From contig CM068379.1 of NCBI GenBank assembly GCA_034770075.1, positions 20,335,506-20,399,505 of the forward strand: a stretch of 64,000 nucleotides of DNA. The letters are read 5' to 3'. The stretch is from Aralia elata (Eukaryota > Streptophyta > Magnoliopsida > Apiales > Araliaceae). This document shows positions 1 through 12,234 of the stretch, piece by piece (the first letter of the stretch is position 1; each line of letters begins with the position of its first letter). The translations under genes and the position numbers were made by a program. The notes under the pieces were generated by a model. That model was not told where the DNA came from, did not search any database, and was given only the letters and a program-made list of their open reading frames with translations.

Positions 1-2184
1 TTAATATATTTAATTAGTCATTAAGTGTTTATAATCATTATTTATTAAGGGTCAAAGCTAAATAATTAACTTATACATCTCCCTTATACTTAATCATTAT
101 TTCATTAATGATTAAGTAGTTAATTTTCTTCTTATTCAATAACTTTATTAATACTTAATTATTATTATTATTATTAAATATTTATTATCTTTATTTATTA
201 TTTAAATAAATAATAAATAATTATTTTATTAATCTTTATTCATACTTAATTATTATTTAATATTAATTAAATAATGGTTGAATATTTGTTAACTAACACT
301 GAGTAATAATGATCTTTATTCTTACTCTCATTTTATCTTTAATTATTCTTTAATATTGATTAGGCAATAATTAAATAGTTGTTGCCTTTATAATAATTAA
401 TCAGTATCATTATTGGTTAATATTAAATATCTAATTTGACTTTATTCTTAGCTTTCAAAAAAAAACTTTGTATCCCACCTGGATAATACTAGAAATATGG
501 TTAGATGGTAATAACACCTTAATCACCCAACTGCCTAAAGGGTTCATGCAGTCTATACCGCACACAGGCACACCCACAAGCTTAGCCCCTTACCAACAAG
601 CTTTGTGCTAACAGTAACCATAGCCACACTATTGGTTTCAGTGTTGTGAATCAGCCCATCCATTAACATAGAAAAATAATTGAGCTCTAACCGAATCAAC
701 CAGTTTACAGTATAGTTTTAAGCTACGAGGATTCTAGGGTTCTTTAATTTACAGAGAACCAAGACCCATCCCCAATTCAGGGTATGCCAACAACTCAATA
801 TATTATATACAACCAACATATTGCTATAACCCAACACATTGATATAAATCTACACAGTGATGCAAACCAACACAATACAGATTTCCCAATGCACACAAAC
901 AATAATTTCAAAACAAAGGTATAGTATGAATTAACATTATCCTCTGTTAGAACCTCTAAGGTCCACCAGTTTCCCAACAAAGAACTAGCACAGTACAATA
1001 CAGCCTAAATACAGAAGAACTAAAACAACCCACAGAAAATTATACGACATTCTAACTAGAGGACTAGCACAGTTTGCTCACTGGTATACCTTGGGTCTGA
1101 TCGATGGGCCGTCCTTCTCCTTCTACCGAAATACACAATGAAGCCGGCAGTCATTCACGGCTTGTTTCCTTCCCCTGCTCCCTTCTCTATCGACAACTCT
1201 CTCTAAATTTTGGGCTTACACACAAGAAATCAGCAGCTATGGTATGGGGATGGGGGTTTAATTTATAGAAAGATTTTTTTTTTCTTCCCCAATTATTTGG
1301 GTAAAACCCTAAATTGGTTAATGACCGACGGTAAGGAGAGGGGTGTGGTTGCTCGTTTCACATCACCAGCTGCGGCTTACAGTCCCTTCCTCGAGCCGCG
1401 TACCCTCACCGGTCAAGTCGCCGGATTTTCTGGAACCCCTTTGGTCCGGACGTTGAACCTTCAGTCGCCCCCGTCAACCCTTGAATCGCCCGCTGGTTGC
1501 TCCCTTCGTCGCCGGCGCACGCCTGGCGACTCGCCCTTGTCCCGTCCGATTGGATCGACGGCTTGGTTATGCTTGGCTGTTTGATTTGAGGGCTTGGGGG
1601 ATTCTGGTTTCTCTCTGTTATCCCCAAATTGGTTTCTTGCTGACTGAAACCTCCCCCGTTGAACTCACTGGTTATCCCCAATTGAAGGAAACGGGTTCGA
1701 CCCTGCTAGCTAGATCCAACCCGACTGATTATTGCATTTGGGCTCAGCCCAAGGAAAGTTGGGTTGGCTTGGAAACAAGCGGTCCAAAGGAGGAATTCAA
1801 GGGATTTGGGCCTAGCCAATTAAAAGAGAATGGCCCAATTAAATTACCCACCTTGTACCTCCAATATTTAAATTAACTAAACTAATTAACTGATTATTTA
1901 AAATATTTATCTTAACCATAATTCTTTATTCGAATTATTTAAAATGATAAAATCATTTATTTAATTATCCTAATCTTCTTGCCAACCAAATGCTAGGGTT
2001 GACTCATTAATTTATTCACCCTATTAGTGAGTCCCTTTAAGGCAAGGAAAATTATTGGACCACGTATTTATATAATAAAATGAAAATACTTACATGGATC
2101 CAACTAAATTCGTAAAATTAAATAAAACGAATTTTATTTATTAAAATAACTCTGATACAATGCTTAAAATTCCTGGACATTACA
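1..2184 (-). repeat. E1 3' LTR, truncated by window start
   Basis: Direct repeat of 9668-11852; the match ends exactly at ...ggacattaca before the polypurine tract. About 1430 bp of this LTR lies left of the window. It contains an AT-rich half (1-480) and a GC-richer block (about 1330-1800). Short ORFs inside it appear in both LTR copies only because the copies are nearly identical. Confidence 0.93.
1259..1268 (-). promoter_or_regulatory. Probable TATA box of E1 LTR (3' copy)
   Basis: On the element strand this reads ctataaatta, downstream of the GC-rich part of the LTR; the same motif is in the 5' LTR at 10926-10935. Assigned by motif and position only. Confidence 0.5.
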
Positions 2185-2222
2185 TCCTCTCCCCCTTATA
2201 AAAATTCCGTCCTCGGAATTTC
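2185..2222 (-). other. E1 polypurine tract with upstream hairpin
   Basis: On the element strand, aagggggagagga lies directly before the LTR start tgtaatgtcc, as expected of the plus-strand primer. Just upstream is an inverted repeat aattccg / cggaatt with a 3-4 base loop. The same hairpin-plus-purine arrangement recurs in E2 and E4. Confidence 0.9.
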
Positions 2223-2231
2223 AATCTAAGG

Positions 2232-2936
2232 TTACTCAAACAACTGGGGGTAGTTGGCTCTCATCTTCTCTTCGAGTTCCCACGTAGCTTCTTCCACCGC
2301 GTGGTTTCTCCAGAGAATTTTTACAGAGTGAATGATTTTATTCCTCAGCCTCTGTTCCTTTCTATCAAGTATCTGGACAGGAATCTCCTCGTACGATAAG
2401 TCCATTTCGACCTAAATTGGTTCATAGGAGATGACGTGCTTATAGTCTGGCTTATATGGACGTAATACTGATACGTGAAACACGTTGTGGATGTGCTCAA
2501 GCTCAGGAGGTAATGCTACCTCGTACGCCACTTCACCTATTCTTCTCAATATTTCAAAAGGTCCTATGAACCTAGGGCTCAATTTACCCTTTTTCCCAAA
2601 ACGGATCTTTCCTTTCCAGGGAGATACCTTCAGAAACACAAAACTTCCAACTTCAAAGTCTCGTTTCTGGCGATGTAAGTCGGCATACTTTTTCTGACGA
2701 TCCTGGGCTGCCACTAACCGTTGTCTTATTACTTTAATAATTTCCACGGTTTGTTGTACCAATTCTGGCCCCAACAATCTTCGTTCACCAACTTCATCCC
2801 AACACAACGGCGTTCGACATTTCCTTCCATATAGCGCTTCGTACGGTGGCATACCAATGCTAACATGGTAACTATTGTTATAGGCGAACTCTACTAGTGG
2901 CAAATGATCGTCCCAGCTGCCACTTAAGTCCATCAC
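2232..2936 (-). pseudogene. E1 pol C-terminus: integrase C-terminal region and chromodomain-like tail
   Basis: Continues the integrase after a frameshift near 2940. It encodes the SWDDHLPLVEFAYNNSYH block, a long basic region and a GPF motif (GPFEILRRIG) ending HVSVLRPY. An in-frame TAG at 2412-2414 interrupts it; beyond it the same frame runs about 59 more codons to TAA at 2232-2234 and contains an RNKxI...W...EEATWE pattern, the chromodomain-like tail typical of Tekay-type elements, which in the family targets integration to chromatin. The stop replaces a residue that is usually Gln, so a C-to-T change at CAG is the likeliest cause. No true start here: this is part of a polyprotein. Confidence 0.85.
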
Positions 2937-4657
2937 AACTGCCGGAGCATATCCTCTAGGGTCTGAATTGTTCGCTCACTCTGACCATCAGTCTGGGGAT
3001 GATATGCCGTACTCATTCTTAACTGTGTTCCCAGTCTCTCCTGCAGACTTCTCCAAAAATTTGACGTGAAGCGCGAATCTCTGTCAGACACGATAGATAC
3101 CGGCACTCCATGACGTGATACTATTTCCTTTACGTAAAGTCTCGCCAGCTGTTCCAATTTGTACCTGATCTTGATCGGTAAAAAATGGGCAGACTTGGTC
3201 AACCGATCTACGATCACCCAGATGGCGTCTAGACCCTTTTGAGTTGTCGGGAGTCCTACCACAAAATCCATAGTGATGTGCTCCCACTTCCATTCTGGAA
3301 TCTCCAAGGGTTGCAACAATCCGCTCGGCCGTTGGTGCTCAGCCTTGATCCGTTGACAGGTCAAACACCGGCTAACTAACTCTGCAACTTCCCCTTTCAA
3401 ATGCGACCACCAATAATGTTGACGAAGATCTTGATACATCTTGGTGCTTCCTGGATGTACCGAAAACCTTGTATTATGGGCCTCCTGCAAAATCTCTTCC
3501 CTTAAGTCTGGTACGTAGGGTATCCAGACCCTCCCCTCGAATCTCAGCAATCCTGTGCTGTCAACCTTATACTTCGAGGCTTTTCCCTCCGATAACTGTT
3601 TCTTAATGTCAATGCATTCCTCGTCAAATTCTTGAGCCTCCTGTATCTTATCCAGTAGAGTTGGACCTACCGTCACGGCGAACACCTTTTCGTCCACCTC
3701 CATTGGATACCTAACTTCCAGCTCCAGACGTTCAAAGTCCCGTATCAACTCCTCCTGGACTGTCAGCTGCATCAATTTCACCTTGCCTTTCCTACTTAAG
3801 GCATCAGCCACTACATTTGCTTTGCCCGGATGGTACAGAATTTCACAGTCGTAGTCCTTGATCAATTCTAACCATCGGCGTTGCCTCATGTTCAGCTCCT
3901 TTTGAGTGAAGATATATTTCAGACTTTTGTGATCTGTATATATCTCACACTTCTCCCCGTATAGGTAGTGCCTCCAAATCTTCAAGGCGAAAACTACCGC
4001 TGCTAACTCCAAGTCATGAGTCGGATAACCCTTCTCATAATCCTTCAGCTGACGCGATGCGTACGCCACGACCTTGCCGTGTTGCATCAGTACACAGCCA
4101 AGGCCCTTGTGTGATGCATCGCTATACACTACGAAACCCCCAGTGTTGTCCGATAAGGTCAACACTGGTGCTTGGCTGAGTCTCTTCTTCAACTCCATGA
4201 AACTCTCCTCACACTTCTCCGACCAAACAAACTTGACTGTTTTCCTGGTGAGATTGGTCAACGGCGATGCTATCTTTGAAAAATCCTGGATGAATCTCCG
4301 ATAGTATCCCGCTAATCCCAGGAAACTCCGGATCTCCGTCGGCGTCTTCGGCTGTTCCCAGTTGATAACTGCTTCTACTTTTGCTAGGTCCACCGAAACA
4401 CCATTTTTGTCTATGACATGACCCAGAAACTGTACCCTCTGCAACCAAAACTCACACTTAGGCAACTTCGCATACAACTTCTCCTTCCTGAGAGCTTCTA
4501 ATACAATCCTTAAGTGTTCAGCATGCTCCTCCTCTGTCTCCGAATATACCAAGATGTCATCGATGAATACGACTACGAACTTGTCCAAGTACTGCTTGAA
4601 CACTCTGTTCATCATATCCATGAATGCTGCTGGTGCATTCGTCAATCCAAAAGACAT
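2933..4657 (-). pseudogene. E1 pol middle: RT palm, RNase H, integrase core
   Basis: 574-codon open stretch. The RT active site VVFIDDILVYS has Asp33/Asp34. RNase H follows with catalytic Asp180 (YSDAS), Glu217 (LELAA), Asp242 (TDHKS) and Asp285 (ADALS). Integrase has a zinc-binding HHCC region (His393/His401, Cys431, Cys434) and a D,D35E triad at Asp464, Asp525 and Glu561, with the HPQTDGQSERT block. The first Met is internal: reading upstream in the same frame crosses a TAG at 4715-4717 and joins the gag-protease-RT segment. It ends at a TGA created by an apparent one-base loss near 2940, after which the integrase continues in another frame. All catalytic residues are kept, so the damage is recent. 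Confidence 0.93.
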
Positions 4658-4714
4658 TACCAGGAACTCGAAGTGTCCATAACGAGTCCTGAATGCAGTT
4701 TTCGGGATATCTTC

Positions 4715-6784
4715 CTACCTCACCTTCAGCTGATGGTAGCCTGTTCTTAAGTCGATCTTTGAAAAGTACTTCGCTCCCTTAAGTTGATCAAACAGATCGT
4801 CAATCCTAGGAAGCGGATACCTATTCTTAATCGTAACTTTGTTCAACTCCCGGTAGTCGATACAAAGCCTCATTGAACCGTCTTTCTTCTTTACAAACAG
4901 AACTGGCGCTCCCCACGGGGACACGCTTGGTCTGATATAACCTTTATCTAACAGCTCCTGCAGTTGCACCATCAATTCTTTCATTTCTACAGGTGCCATC
5001 CGATACGGCGACTTTGATATTGGTGCGGTTCCTGGTACCAAATCGATAACGAATTCAATATCTCTGTCCGGTGGCAATCCTGGAAGCTCTTCGGGAAAAA
5101 CATCGGTGAAATCTTTCACGACTGGTATTTGACTCATCTCATCCCCTACTCGACGGGTATCAACTACATGGGCCAAATAACATTCGCAACCCTTCTTAAG
5201 CAGTTTCTTGGTTTGCATCATAGTCAGACAACAAGACTGGCTTGGTGACTTACTGCCGTAAAAGACCACCTTCGACTTATTAGGAGTCTTTAGGTGTACA
5301 CATTTCTTCTTACAGTCAATAACTGCTCCGTGGGTTGATAGCCAATCCATTCCCAGGATTACATCAAACTCTCCCAGCCGAATTGGTATCAAATCCACAT
5401 TGAGCTTAAATCCTCGCAATTCAACACAACAATTCCTATGAATGTGTTCTACAGGGACAATTTCTTTGTTTGCTACTTCTACGTTCATAGGGTGTTCTAA
5501 TTTTTCACGAGGTAAATTCAACTGACTAGCAAATTCTTCAGAAACAAAAGAGCAAGTAGCACCCGAATCAAATAACACATATGCATTTATATCATTGATT
5601 GGGATGATACCTGACACCACGTCCTTGGATTCCATTGCATCCTGGACGGTCATATTGAACGTGCGGGCTGTCGGCCTGTTAGCTTGACTGGCTGGTGGCC
5701 CGTAGTTCAATCGATTGTTGTTTCCACTGTTGTTGTTGTTCCGGTTGCCGCTCCCGGCGTCACCCTTCTTCTTCGGACAATCCTTGATTTGGTGGTCGGG
5801 TGCTCCACATGAAAAACACCCTCCCTTTGGCTTATTCTGACATTGGGGAGCCATGTGCCCCGGCTGTCCGCAACGGTAACACACACTCCTTCCCTTCATA
5901 CATTCCCCGGTGTGGTTCTTGCCGCAATTATTGCACCTGTCTGGTTTCTTTGCCTCCCCTCCAGACTGGTTTCCTCCGGGTTTATTGCTCCCGAAAGATT
6001 GGCTCTCACTCCATTTGCGTTTATTGGGGTTGCTGCCCCCGCTGCTCCCTGCCTTCGGGCCCTCATGTCCTTTCTTCTTCTCTTGGTTGTATTTGGCCAG
6101 GGCCTCGTTGCCACCCTCTGCAATGATTGCCCTCTCCATCAATTCTGCGAATGTTCTGATTTTTAATACCGCCACAGAACGGTATAACCATGGTTTCAAC
6201 CCTTGCTCAAACCTACGAGCTTTCCTTTCCTCGGTGCTGACTTGGTGAGCTGCAAACCGTGCCAACTCATTGAACTTAGCTGCGTACTCCACCACAGACA
6301 TGTTCCCTTTTTTTAGTTCCAGGAACTTGATCTCCATCTCCTGCTTCATGCTCTCTGGAAAGTAATTTTCCAAGAACATTTCCTTAAAACGATCCCAAGC
6401 GACAGTGTCTTCTTTCACTCGGCCTCTGTTGGCCTTCCACCAGTAGTTTGCCTCGCCTTTTAACATGAAGGTAGCAAAACTCGTTTTCTGTTCCTCTGCC
6501 ACCCTTGCCACCTCAAAGACCTTCTCTATCTCTTCTATCCAGGTCTGTGCTTCTATTGGGTTAAGAGTTCCCTTGAACTCGGGCGGTCCGACCAATTTGA
6601 AATCTTTAAAGTTTGCCAGATGATGCGCTGGCTCAACTGCTGTTTGGGTCCTTACAGGTGGTGGTCTGGATTGCATAGCCTCGGCCAGCATTTCCGCGAA
6701 CATTCGCATAGGGTTGGATTGATTTCCAACTTCGCTTTCTGATTCCTCAACCTGTCGGTTTCGTGGTCGTCCTCTTGGCGGCAT
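4715..6784 (-). pseudogene. E1 gag, protease and RT N-terminus
   Basis: 689-codon ORF starting at ATG 6784. Residues ~57-220 form a retrotransposon gag core (ANYWW, YFPESMK, RFEQGLKPW). Zinc knuckles: an unusually short C284-C287-H291-C295, then CX2CX4HX4C at 302-315 and 323-336. A pepsin-type protease active site LFDSGAT has Asp406. RT begins around 560 (DVFPEELPGLPP) with CIDYRELNK at 641-649 and the first RT aspartate at 678 (KIDLRTGYHQ). A TAG at 4715-4717 stops translation just after, in the same frame as the rest of pol. Gag and protease themselves are intact, so this copy could in principle still make gag. Confidence 0.93.
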
Positions 6785-7174
6785 GTTTGGATAAGGAAAA
6801 TTCGCTGACTTTTACCTATAGTTTTATATTTTACATGACATGTTATTAAAATAAACAATTAAAGATAAAATATCTATCAATACATTGATTTAAGTGAAAC
6901 ATCTGCATTTATATTCATATACCACCGTTTGTTATAAGACGAAACCTGTGGCATACTGCTATAAATGCGCCACTGTGTCCTACCAAACATCCCCTAAAAC
7001 AAAAAGTGGGGAATGATACTGCCCATCCTCTAAGGCAACAAAAGTTGGGGTTTGACTACTACCCCAACAAGAAAGCAAATAAAATGTTTCACAATACAAA
7101 TATGCATACGTCCCTAATATAACAAAAGGTGGGACTGACTGTACTAGCAACTAAACAACCATCCTATCCCATCA

Positions 7175-8002
7175 CTATACATCATGACGGATCCGAGCCT
7201 GCTGACCAGAGGAGAATGCTCCATCCCCGATCCTGCGACGAACAGAGCGACTGGATTCCCCTACCTCAGTCCGAGGTCTCCTGTAAGCTGCATCTAGGGC
7301 ATGGCCTAGGGTCTCTATCCTCACAGCTCTGGCCTCCAACTGGTCCTCCAGCTGATCAACCCTCCTGGCCTCCCTAGCCCAGGCCTCCCTGACGCGCATC
7401 CTCGCAGCCACCTCCAGTCCAGCCTCGAACCTCATAGCCTCCTGTTTCGCCCTCAGGTGGGCGATCTGCAGGTCCCTCTGCTCCAACCTCTCTCTCAACT
7501 CAGCATTTCGGGCCACTAGCTGATGTAGCAGTGGTCCGACCTGCTGTGCTGAGGACTCGTAGCCCTGCAGCTGTACCTTAGCCACCCCTAAATCATTCTC
7601 GAACTGGTAGGCTAGGTCTTTGTACTGGTCCTCCATAAACTGATGGGTCTGGTTTTGCTCCTCCAAATGAGCAATCCGAGCCTCCAACTCCTCATTTCTG
7701 TCAGTCAACCCCTCGATGATATCATCAGCAGTGGACCCCATGCCATCAATATCAGCAGGTGGCTCCTCCCCCTCGGCCTCGGGATCCTCCTCCTCAGTAT
7801 CAGGGTCCTGACTACCGGACCTCATCACCCCACCTACTACTGGCTCTGGTAGCTCCCTATGGTAGTCCTCCTCCGGCTCGGACTCCTCCTGTAACAATCC
7901 CGGGGCAATAGGAGCATAGCCCACCAGCTGCTCCGCCACTACCGGTATGTCTATAAATACCTCCTCCTCACGGGCTCCACTGGTCTCCCCTACAGCAGCC
8001 AT
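7175..8002 (-). CDS. Extra coiled-coil ORF between primer site and gag of E1
   Basis: 275 codons from the ATG at 8002, which has G at +4; an upstream five-codon extension has no ATG. It is on the element's sense strand, ~220 bases after the primer site and 390 bases before gag. The N-terminal ~95 residues are acidic and Pro-rich (EESEPEEDYHREL, DTEEEDPEAEGEE). The next ~145 residues have long heptad-like Leu/Glu/Arg runs (NEELEARIAHLEEQNQ, AELRERLEQRDLQIAHLRA), a predicted coiled coil. The C-terminus is basic (RSVRRRIGD). No enzyme motif, zinc finger, signal peptide or membrane segment. Standard Tekay elements are not described with this ORF. It is open although pol is broken. Function unknown; a self-associating or gag-like RNA-binding helper is only a guess. 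Confidence 0.65.
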   Translation of the reverse strand: MAAVGETSGAREEEVFIDIPVVAEQLVGYAPIAPGLLQEESEPEEDYHRELPEPVVGGVMRSGSQDPDTEEEDPEAEGEEPPADIDGMGSTADDIIEGLTDRNEELEARIAHLEEQNQTHQFMEDQYKDLAYQFENDLGVAKVQLQGYESSAQQVGPLLHQLVARNAELRERLEQRDLQIAHLRAKQEAMRFEAGLEVAARMRVREAWAREARRVDQLEDQLEARAVRIETLGHALDAAYRRPRTEVGESSRSVRRRIGDGAFSSGQQARIRHDV

Positions 8003-8218
8003 CCTACAAACACACAAAAACTAACATTAGTACAACAATAAAATATATTCATTGAAGAAATGAAGTTATATTTCATTGGGTACTACTCGACTCGATGAAT
8101 TCCCCAATTCATCAAAACCACATATGATAAATCTCCTCGATTTATCTCCTAACACTCGATACGAGTTTACTATGAAGGTTATATCCTAGGTTTCGCGATC
8201 CTAAAGTTTATAACCTAT

Positions 8219-8231
8219 GGCTTTGATACCA
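8219..8231 (-). other. E1 primer binding site (initiator-Met tRNA)
   Basis: On the element strand tggtatcaaagcc, three bases after the LTR end ...gggcgtcaca; one mismatch from the usual plant iMet site tggtatcagagcc. The leader just downstream (cataggttataaact) recurs in E2 and E4. Confidence 0.9.
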
Positions 8232-8234
8232 ACC

Positions 8235-11200
8235 TGTGACGCCCCCAAATTCGGGTCTCCAAATACCCGGATCTGGTCATCACGATCCAATACAAACATT
8301 CACCTCTAACAACATATGATATCTAAAAGTGCGGAATAAAATAAACATACGTTGTTCATTACAAGGTGTTACTAGTCCCAGAATACGATTTAACCTTAAA
8401 CATTTACACAATCCATACCCTAAATAGCTATCAGGATTTAAATTACATTAACAATAATTAACTAACACATAAATCTAAAGTCTGCTACGGGAAGTTTATC
8501 ATTTCATCTTTTCTTTTCCTTTGTTCTTCCCTGACGTCTCGGGTTTAGCTGCAATGAAGTCATGATATAGCAAGAATGAGCAACGAGTTGCCCAGCAAGT
8601 TTAAAGTTCAACAATAAAGATATATCATGATGAAGGGATATTAAAGGGATTTCAACAATAGAATAATCAGAAGCAAGAACATTAAATGCTTTTAGAACAA
8701 TTGATAGTCAAATAGACTTTGAACGATAACTTCCAAAGGAGTCAATAGCTAGTTGACCCTCTGGTTACTGGCTACAGAATAACGTACTTTAGGGGATTAG
8801 CCTCGCGTACCCTATGTATATGCATAACATTTAATTCTGCTATTTGTACCTTATATACGGTACGTGGGGTACTCCCCTATAAATAAAGGGGTGTTCATAT
8901 AGTCTAAGAATCCTTACCATTGATTGGTTCGGATAGCTTTTATAAATTTTCACATATTTGTCTGACCGAACAAAGGTTCAGACTTAACCATGAATGGTTT
9001 ATAAATTCCTGAATTTAAATATACGAATTCAAATACACGAATGTGAATGTCAATAAAAATACAGATGTGGAATAATTTTGAAAGTAATTAGACCACTTCA
9101 GGCATGCTTGGAGATAAAAACTCAAGCTTAATCTTGCAACAATATATATATACCTTTTTGCACGAATTAGAAATAGTGCATAAGGCTTAGAAATTTGCTC
9201 AATGTAAAAGTTGAGTAAGGAAGAACTTGCAATAATGTAAGAAGTTTAGGGTTAGGAACTTGCCTGTTTGCTCAGCTACAGATAAATTCTAGCTTTAATT
9301 AATTGATCTTGGATAACCTATCAGTTGATAAAATCGGTTCATCCATTAGCATTGCATAACTGTATACACTTACTTATGCTATTTTTCTTAAGCAATTCCC
9401 CATCTATTATTTAATTTCTGTTTAATCATTAGCTAAACAGAACTTAACTCAATGACCTTTCACTAATCATGCATACTTTGAATACTCCGACTATTACCCT
9501 TACTTGTCTCTAACTATGGGTTAACAACCTTTATTTATTGCTAACATGATTTAACAACTAATAATGGTTGATCTCTTACTTATTTGTTACTCACTATTTA
9601 CCTCAAGGGTAATTTAGTAATTATTTTACTTGTTCTTTATTCAACATTGACTTAATACTTAACACACTTAATATATTTAATTAGTCATTAAGTATTTATA
9701 ATCATTATTTATTAAGGGTCAAAGCTAAATAATTAACTTATACATCTCCCTTATACTTAATCATTATTTCATTAATGATTAAGTAGTTAATTTTCTTCTT
9801 ATTCAATAACTTTATTAATACTTAATTATTATTATTATTATTAAATATTTATTATCTTTATTTATTATTTAAATAAATAATAAATAATTATTTTATTAAT
9901 CTTTATTCATACTTAATTATTATTTAATATTAATTAAATAATGGTTGAATATTTGTTAACTAACACTGAGTAATAATGATCTTTATTCTTACTCTCATTT
10001 TATCTTTAATTATTCTTTAATATTGATTAGGCAATAATTAAATAGTTGTTGCCTTTATAATAATTAATCAGTATCATTATTGGTTAATATTAAATATCTA
10101 ATTTGACTTTATTCTTAGCTTTCAAAAAAAAACTTTGTATCCCACCTGGATAATACTAGAAATATGGTTAGATGGTAATAACACCTTAATTACCCAACTG
10201 CCTAAAGGGTTCATGCAGTCTATACCGCACACAGGCACACCCACAAGCTTAGCCCCTTACCAACAAGCTTTGTGCTAACAGTAACCATAGCCACACTATT
10301 GGTTTCAGTGTTGTGAATCAGCCCATCCATTAACATAGAAAAATAATTGAGCTCTAACCGAATCAACCAGTTTACAGTATAGTTTTAAGCTACGAGGATT
10401 CTAGGGTTCTTTAATTTACAGAGAACCAAGACCCATCCCCAATTCAGGGTATGCCAACAACTCAATATATTATATACAACCAACATATTGCTATAACCCA
10501 ACACATTGATATAAATCTACACAGTGATGCAAACCAACACAATACAGATTTCCCAATGCACACAAACAATAATTTCAAAACAAAGGTATAGTATGAATTA
10601 ACATTATCCTCTGTTAGAACCTCTAAGGTCCACCAGTTTCCCAACAAAGAACTAGCACAGTACAATACAGCCTAAATACAGAAGAACTAAAACAACCCAC
10701 AGAAAATTATACGACATTCTAACTAGAGGACTAGCACAGTTTGCTCACTGGTATACCTTGGGTCTGATCGATGGGCCGTCCTTCTCCTTCTACCGAAAAA
10801 CGCAATGAAGCCGGCAGTCATTCACGACTTGTTTCCTTCCCCTGCTCCCTTCTCTATCGACAACTCTCTCTAAATTTTGGGCTCACACACAAGAAATCAG
10901 CAGCTATGGTATGGGGATGGGGGTTTAATTTATAGAAAGATTTTTTTTTTTCTTCCCCAATTATTTGGGTAAAACCCTAAATTGGTTAATGACCGACGGT
11001 AAGGAGAGGGGAGTGGTTGCTCGTTTCACATCACCAGCTGCGGCTTGCCGTCCCTTCCTCGAGCCGCGTACCCTCACCGGTCAAGTCGCCGAATTTGCTG
11101 GAACCCCTTTGGTCCGGACGTTGAACCTTCAGTCGCCCCCTTCAACCCTTGAATCGCCCGCTGGTTGCTCCCTTCGTCGCCGGCGCACGCCTGGCGACTC

Positions 11201-11852
11201 GCCCTTGTCCCGTCCGATTGGATCGACGGCTTGGTTATGCTTGGCTGTTTGATTTGAGGGCTTGGGGGATTCTGGTTTCTCTCTGTTATCCCCAAATTGG
11301 TTTCTTGCTGACTGAAACCTCCCCCGTTGAACTCACTGGTTATCCCCAATTGAAGGAAACGGGTTCGACCCTGCTAGCTAGATCCAACCCGACTGATTAT
11401 TGCATTTGGGCGCAGCCCAAGGAAAGTTGGGTTGGCTTGGAAACAAGCGGTCCAAAGGAGGAATTCAAGGGATTTGGGCCTAGCCAATTAAAAGAGAATG
11501 GCCCAATTAAATTACCCACCCTGTACCTCCAATATTTAAATTAACTAAACTAATTAACTGATTATTTAAAATATTTATCTTAACCATAATTCTTTATTCG
11601 AATTATTTAAAATGATAAAATCATTTATTTAATTATCCTAATCTTCTTGCCAATCAAATGCTAGGGTTGACTCATTAATTTATTCACCCTATTAGTGAGT
11701 CCCTTTAAGGCAAGGAAAATTATTGGACCACGTATTTATATAATAAAATGAAAATACTTACATGGATCCAACTAAATTCGTAAAATTAAATAAAACGAAT
11801 TTTATTTATTAAAATAACTCTGATACAATGCTTAAAATTCCTGGACATTACA
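8235..11852 (-). repeat. E1 5' LTR, complete, 3618 bp
   Basis: Bounded by tgtgacgccc (8235) and ...ggacattaca (11852), giving TG...CA on the element strand. Its right 2185 bases repeat 1-2184. The first ~1430 bases have no second copy in the window except in the diverged solo LTR at 31318. A conserved block shared with other LTR families sits at 8571-8602. Confidence 0.93.
10926..10935 (-). promoter_or_regulatory. Probable TATA box of E1 LTR (5' copy)
   Basis: Element-strand ctataaatta, same context as 1259-1268. As this is the 5' LTR it would drive the element's transcript toward lower coordinates. Confidence 0.5.
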
Positions 11853-12234
11853 CTTATTCTCCAATAAGCACCTACATACTTGTTTTAGTGTCTTCACACA
11901 AATGATTATGAGATCAATCATCCTCTTCCTAAGAGCAAGCAACGTATGTACTAATCTATCCGGATTCACTAATCCCCTATTTAGTAATCCAACGATTAGG
12001 AACAATTTTAGTTTATGAGCTATCTTGAATTTAGATCTCATTAGCATGATCACCATCATGATTCTAAAAGCATTGCTCAAAACTATGGGTTTATCACATT
12101 TAATATAACAGCACCATGTAGATAATATAAAATGCCTTTTGAGAAAATCAATTCTTTATTAATAAATGAATAAGATTACAAAGTATATGCTACATCATAT
12201 CAAATATGATTTGCTTGTGTGCATACTACTTTCA
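11853..12234 (-). repeat. Copia-like LTR fragment, target of E1
   Basis: Inverted copy of the start of the solo LTR at 33691-34070: its terminus tgaaagtagtatgcacac reads on the minus strand from 12234. It is cut at 11853 by the insertion of E1; the rest of the LTR must lie left of the window. The base run cttattct at 11853 matches the interior of the intact copy, confirming that E1 landed in this LTR. Confidence 0.85.

Larger units (their letters stand above)
1..11852 (-). mobile_element. E1: Tekay/Del-like Ty3-gypsy chromovirus, nearly complete
   Basis: Order on the minus strand: 5' LTR (8235-11852), primer site, extra ORF, gag, protease, RT, RNase H, integrase, chromodomain-like tail, polypurine tract, 3' LTR (2184 down to 1, cut by the window edge). 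Positions 1-2184 align with 9668-11852 with roughly 15 mismatches and a one-base poly-T indel by eye, so insertion was recent. RT-RNaseH-integrase order defines Ty3-gypsy. LTRs over 3 kb, an iMet primer site and a chromodomain-like C-terminus fit Tekay/Del. The right flank begins cttat inside a Copia-like LTR; the left target duplication lies outside the window. Coding is broken in three places, so this copy is non-autonomous. Confidence 0.93.

Noticed and set aside
1210..1876. Plus- and minus-strand ORFs of 91-131 codons in the E1 LTRs (also 10965-11544)
   Set aside because: They lie in the GC-rich part of an LTR, show no domain, overlap one another on both strands, and their conservation merely reflects ~99% identical LTRs.
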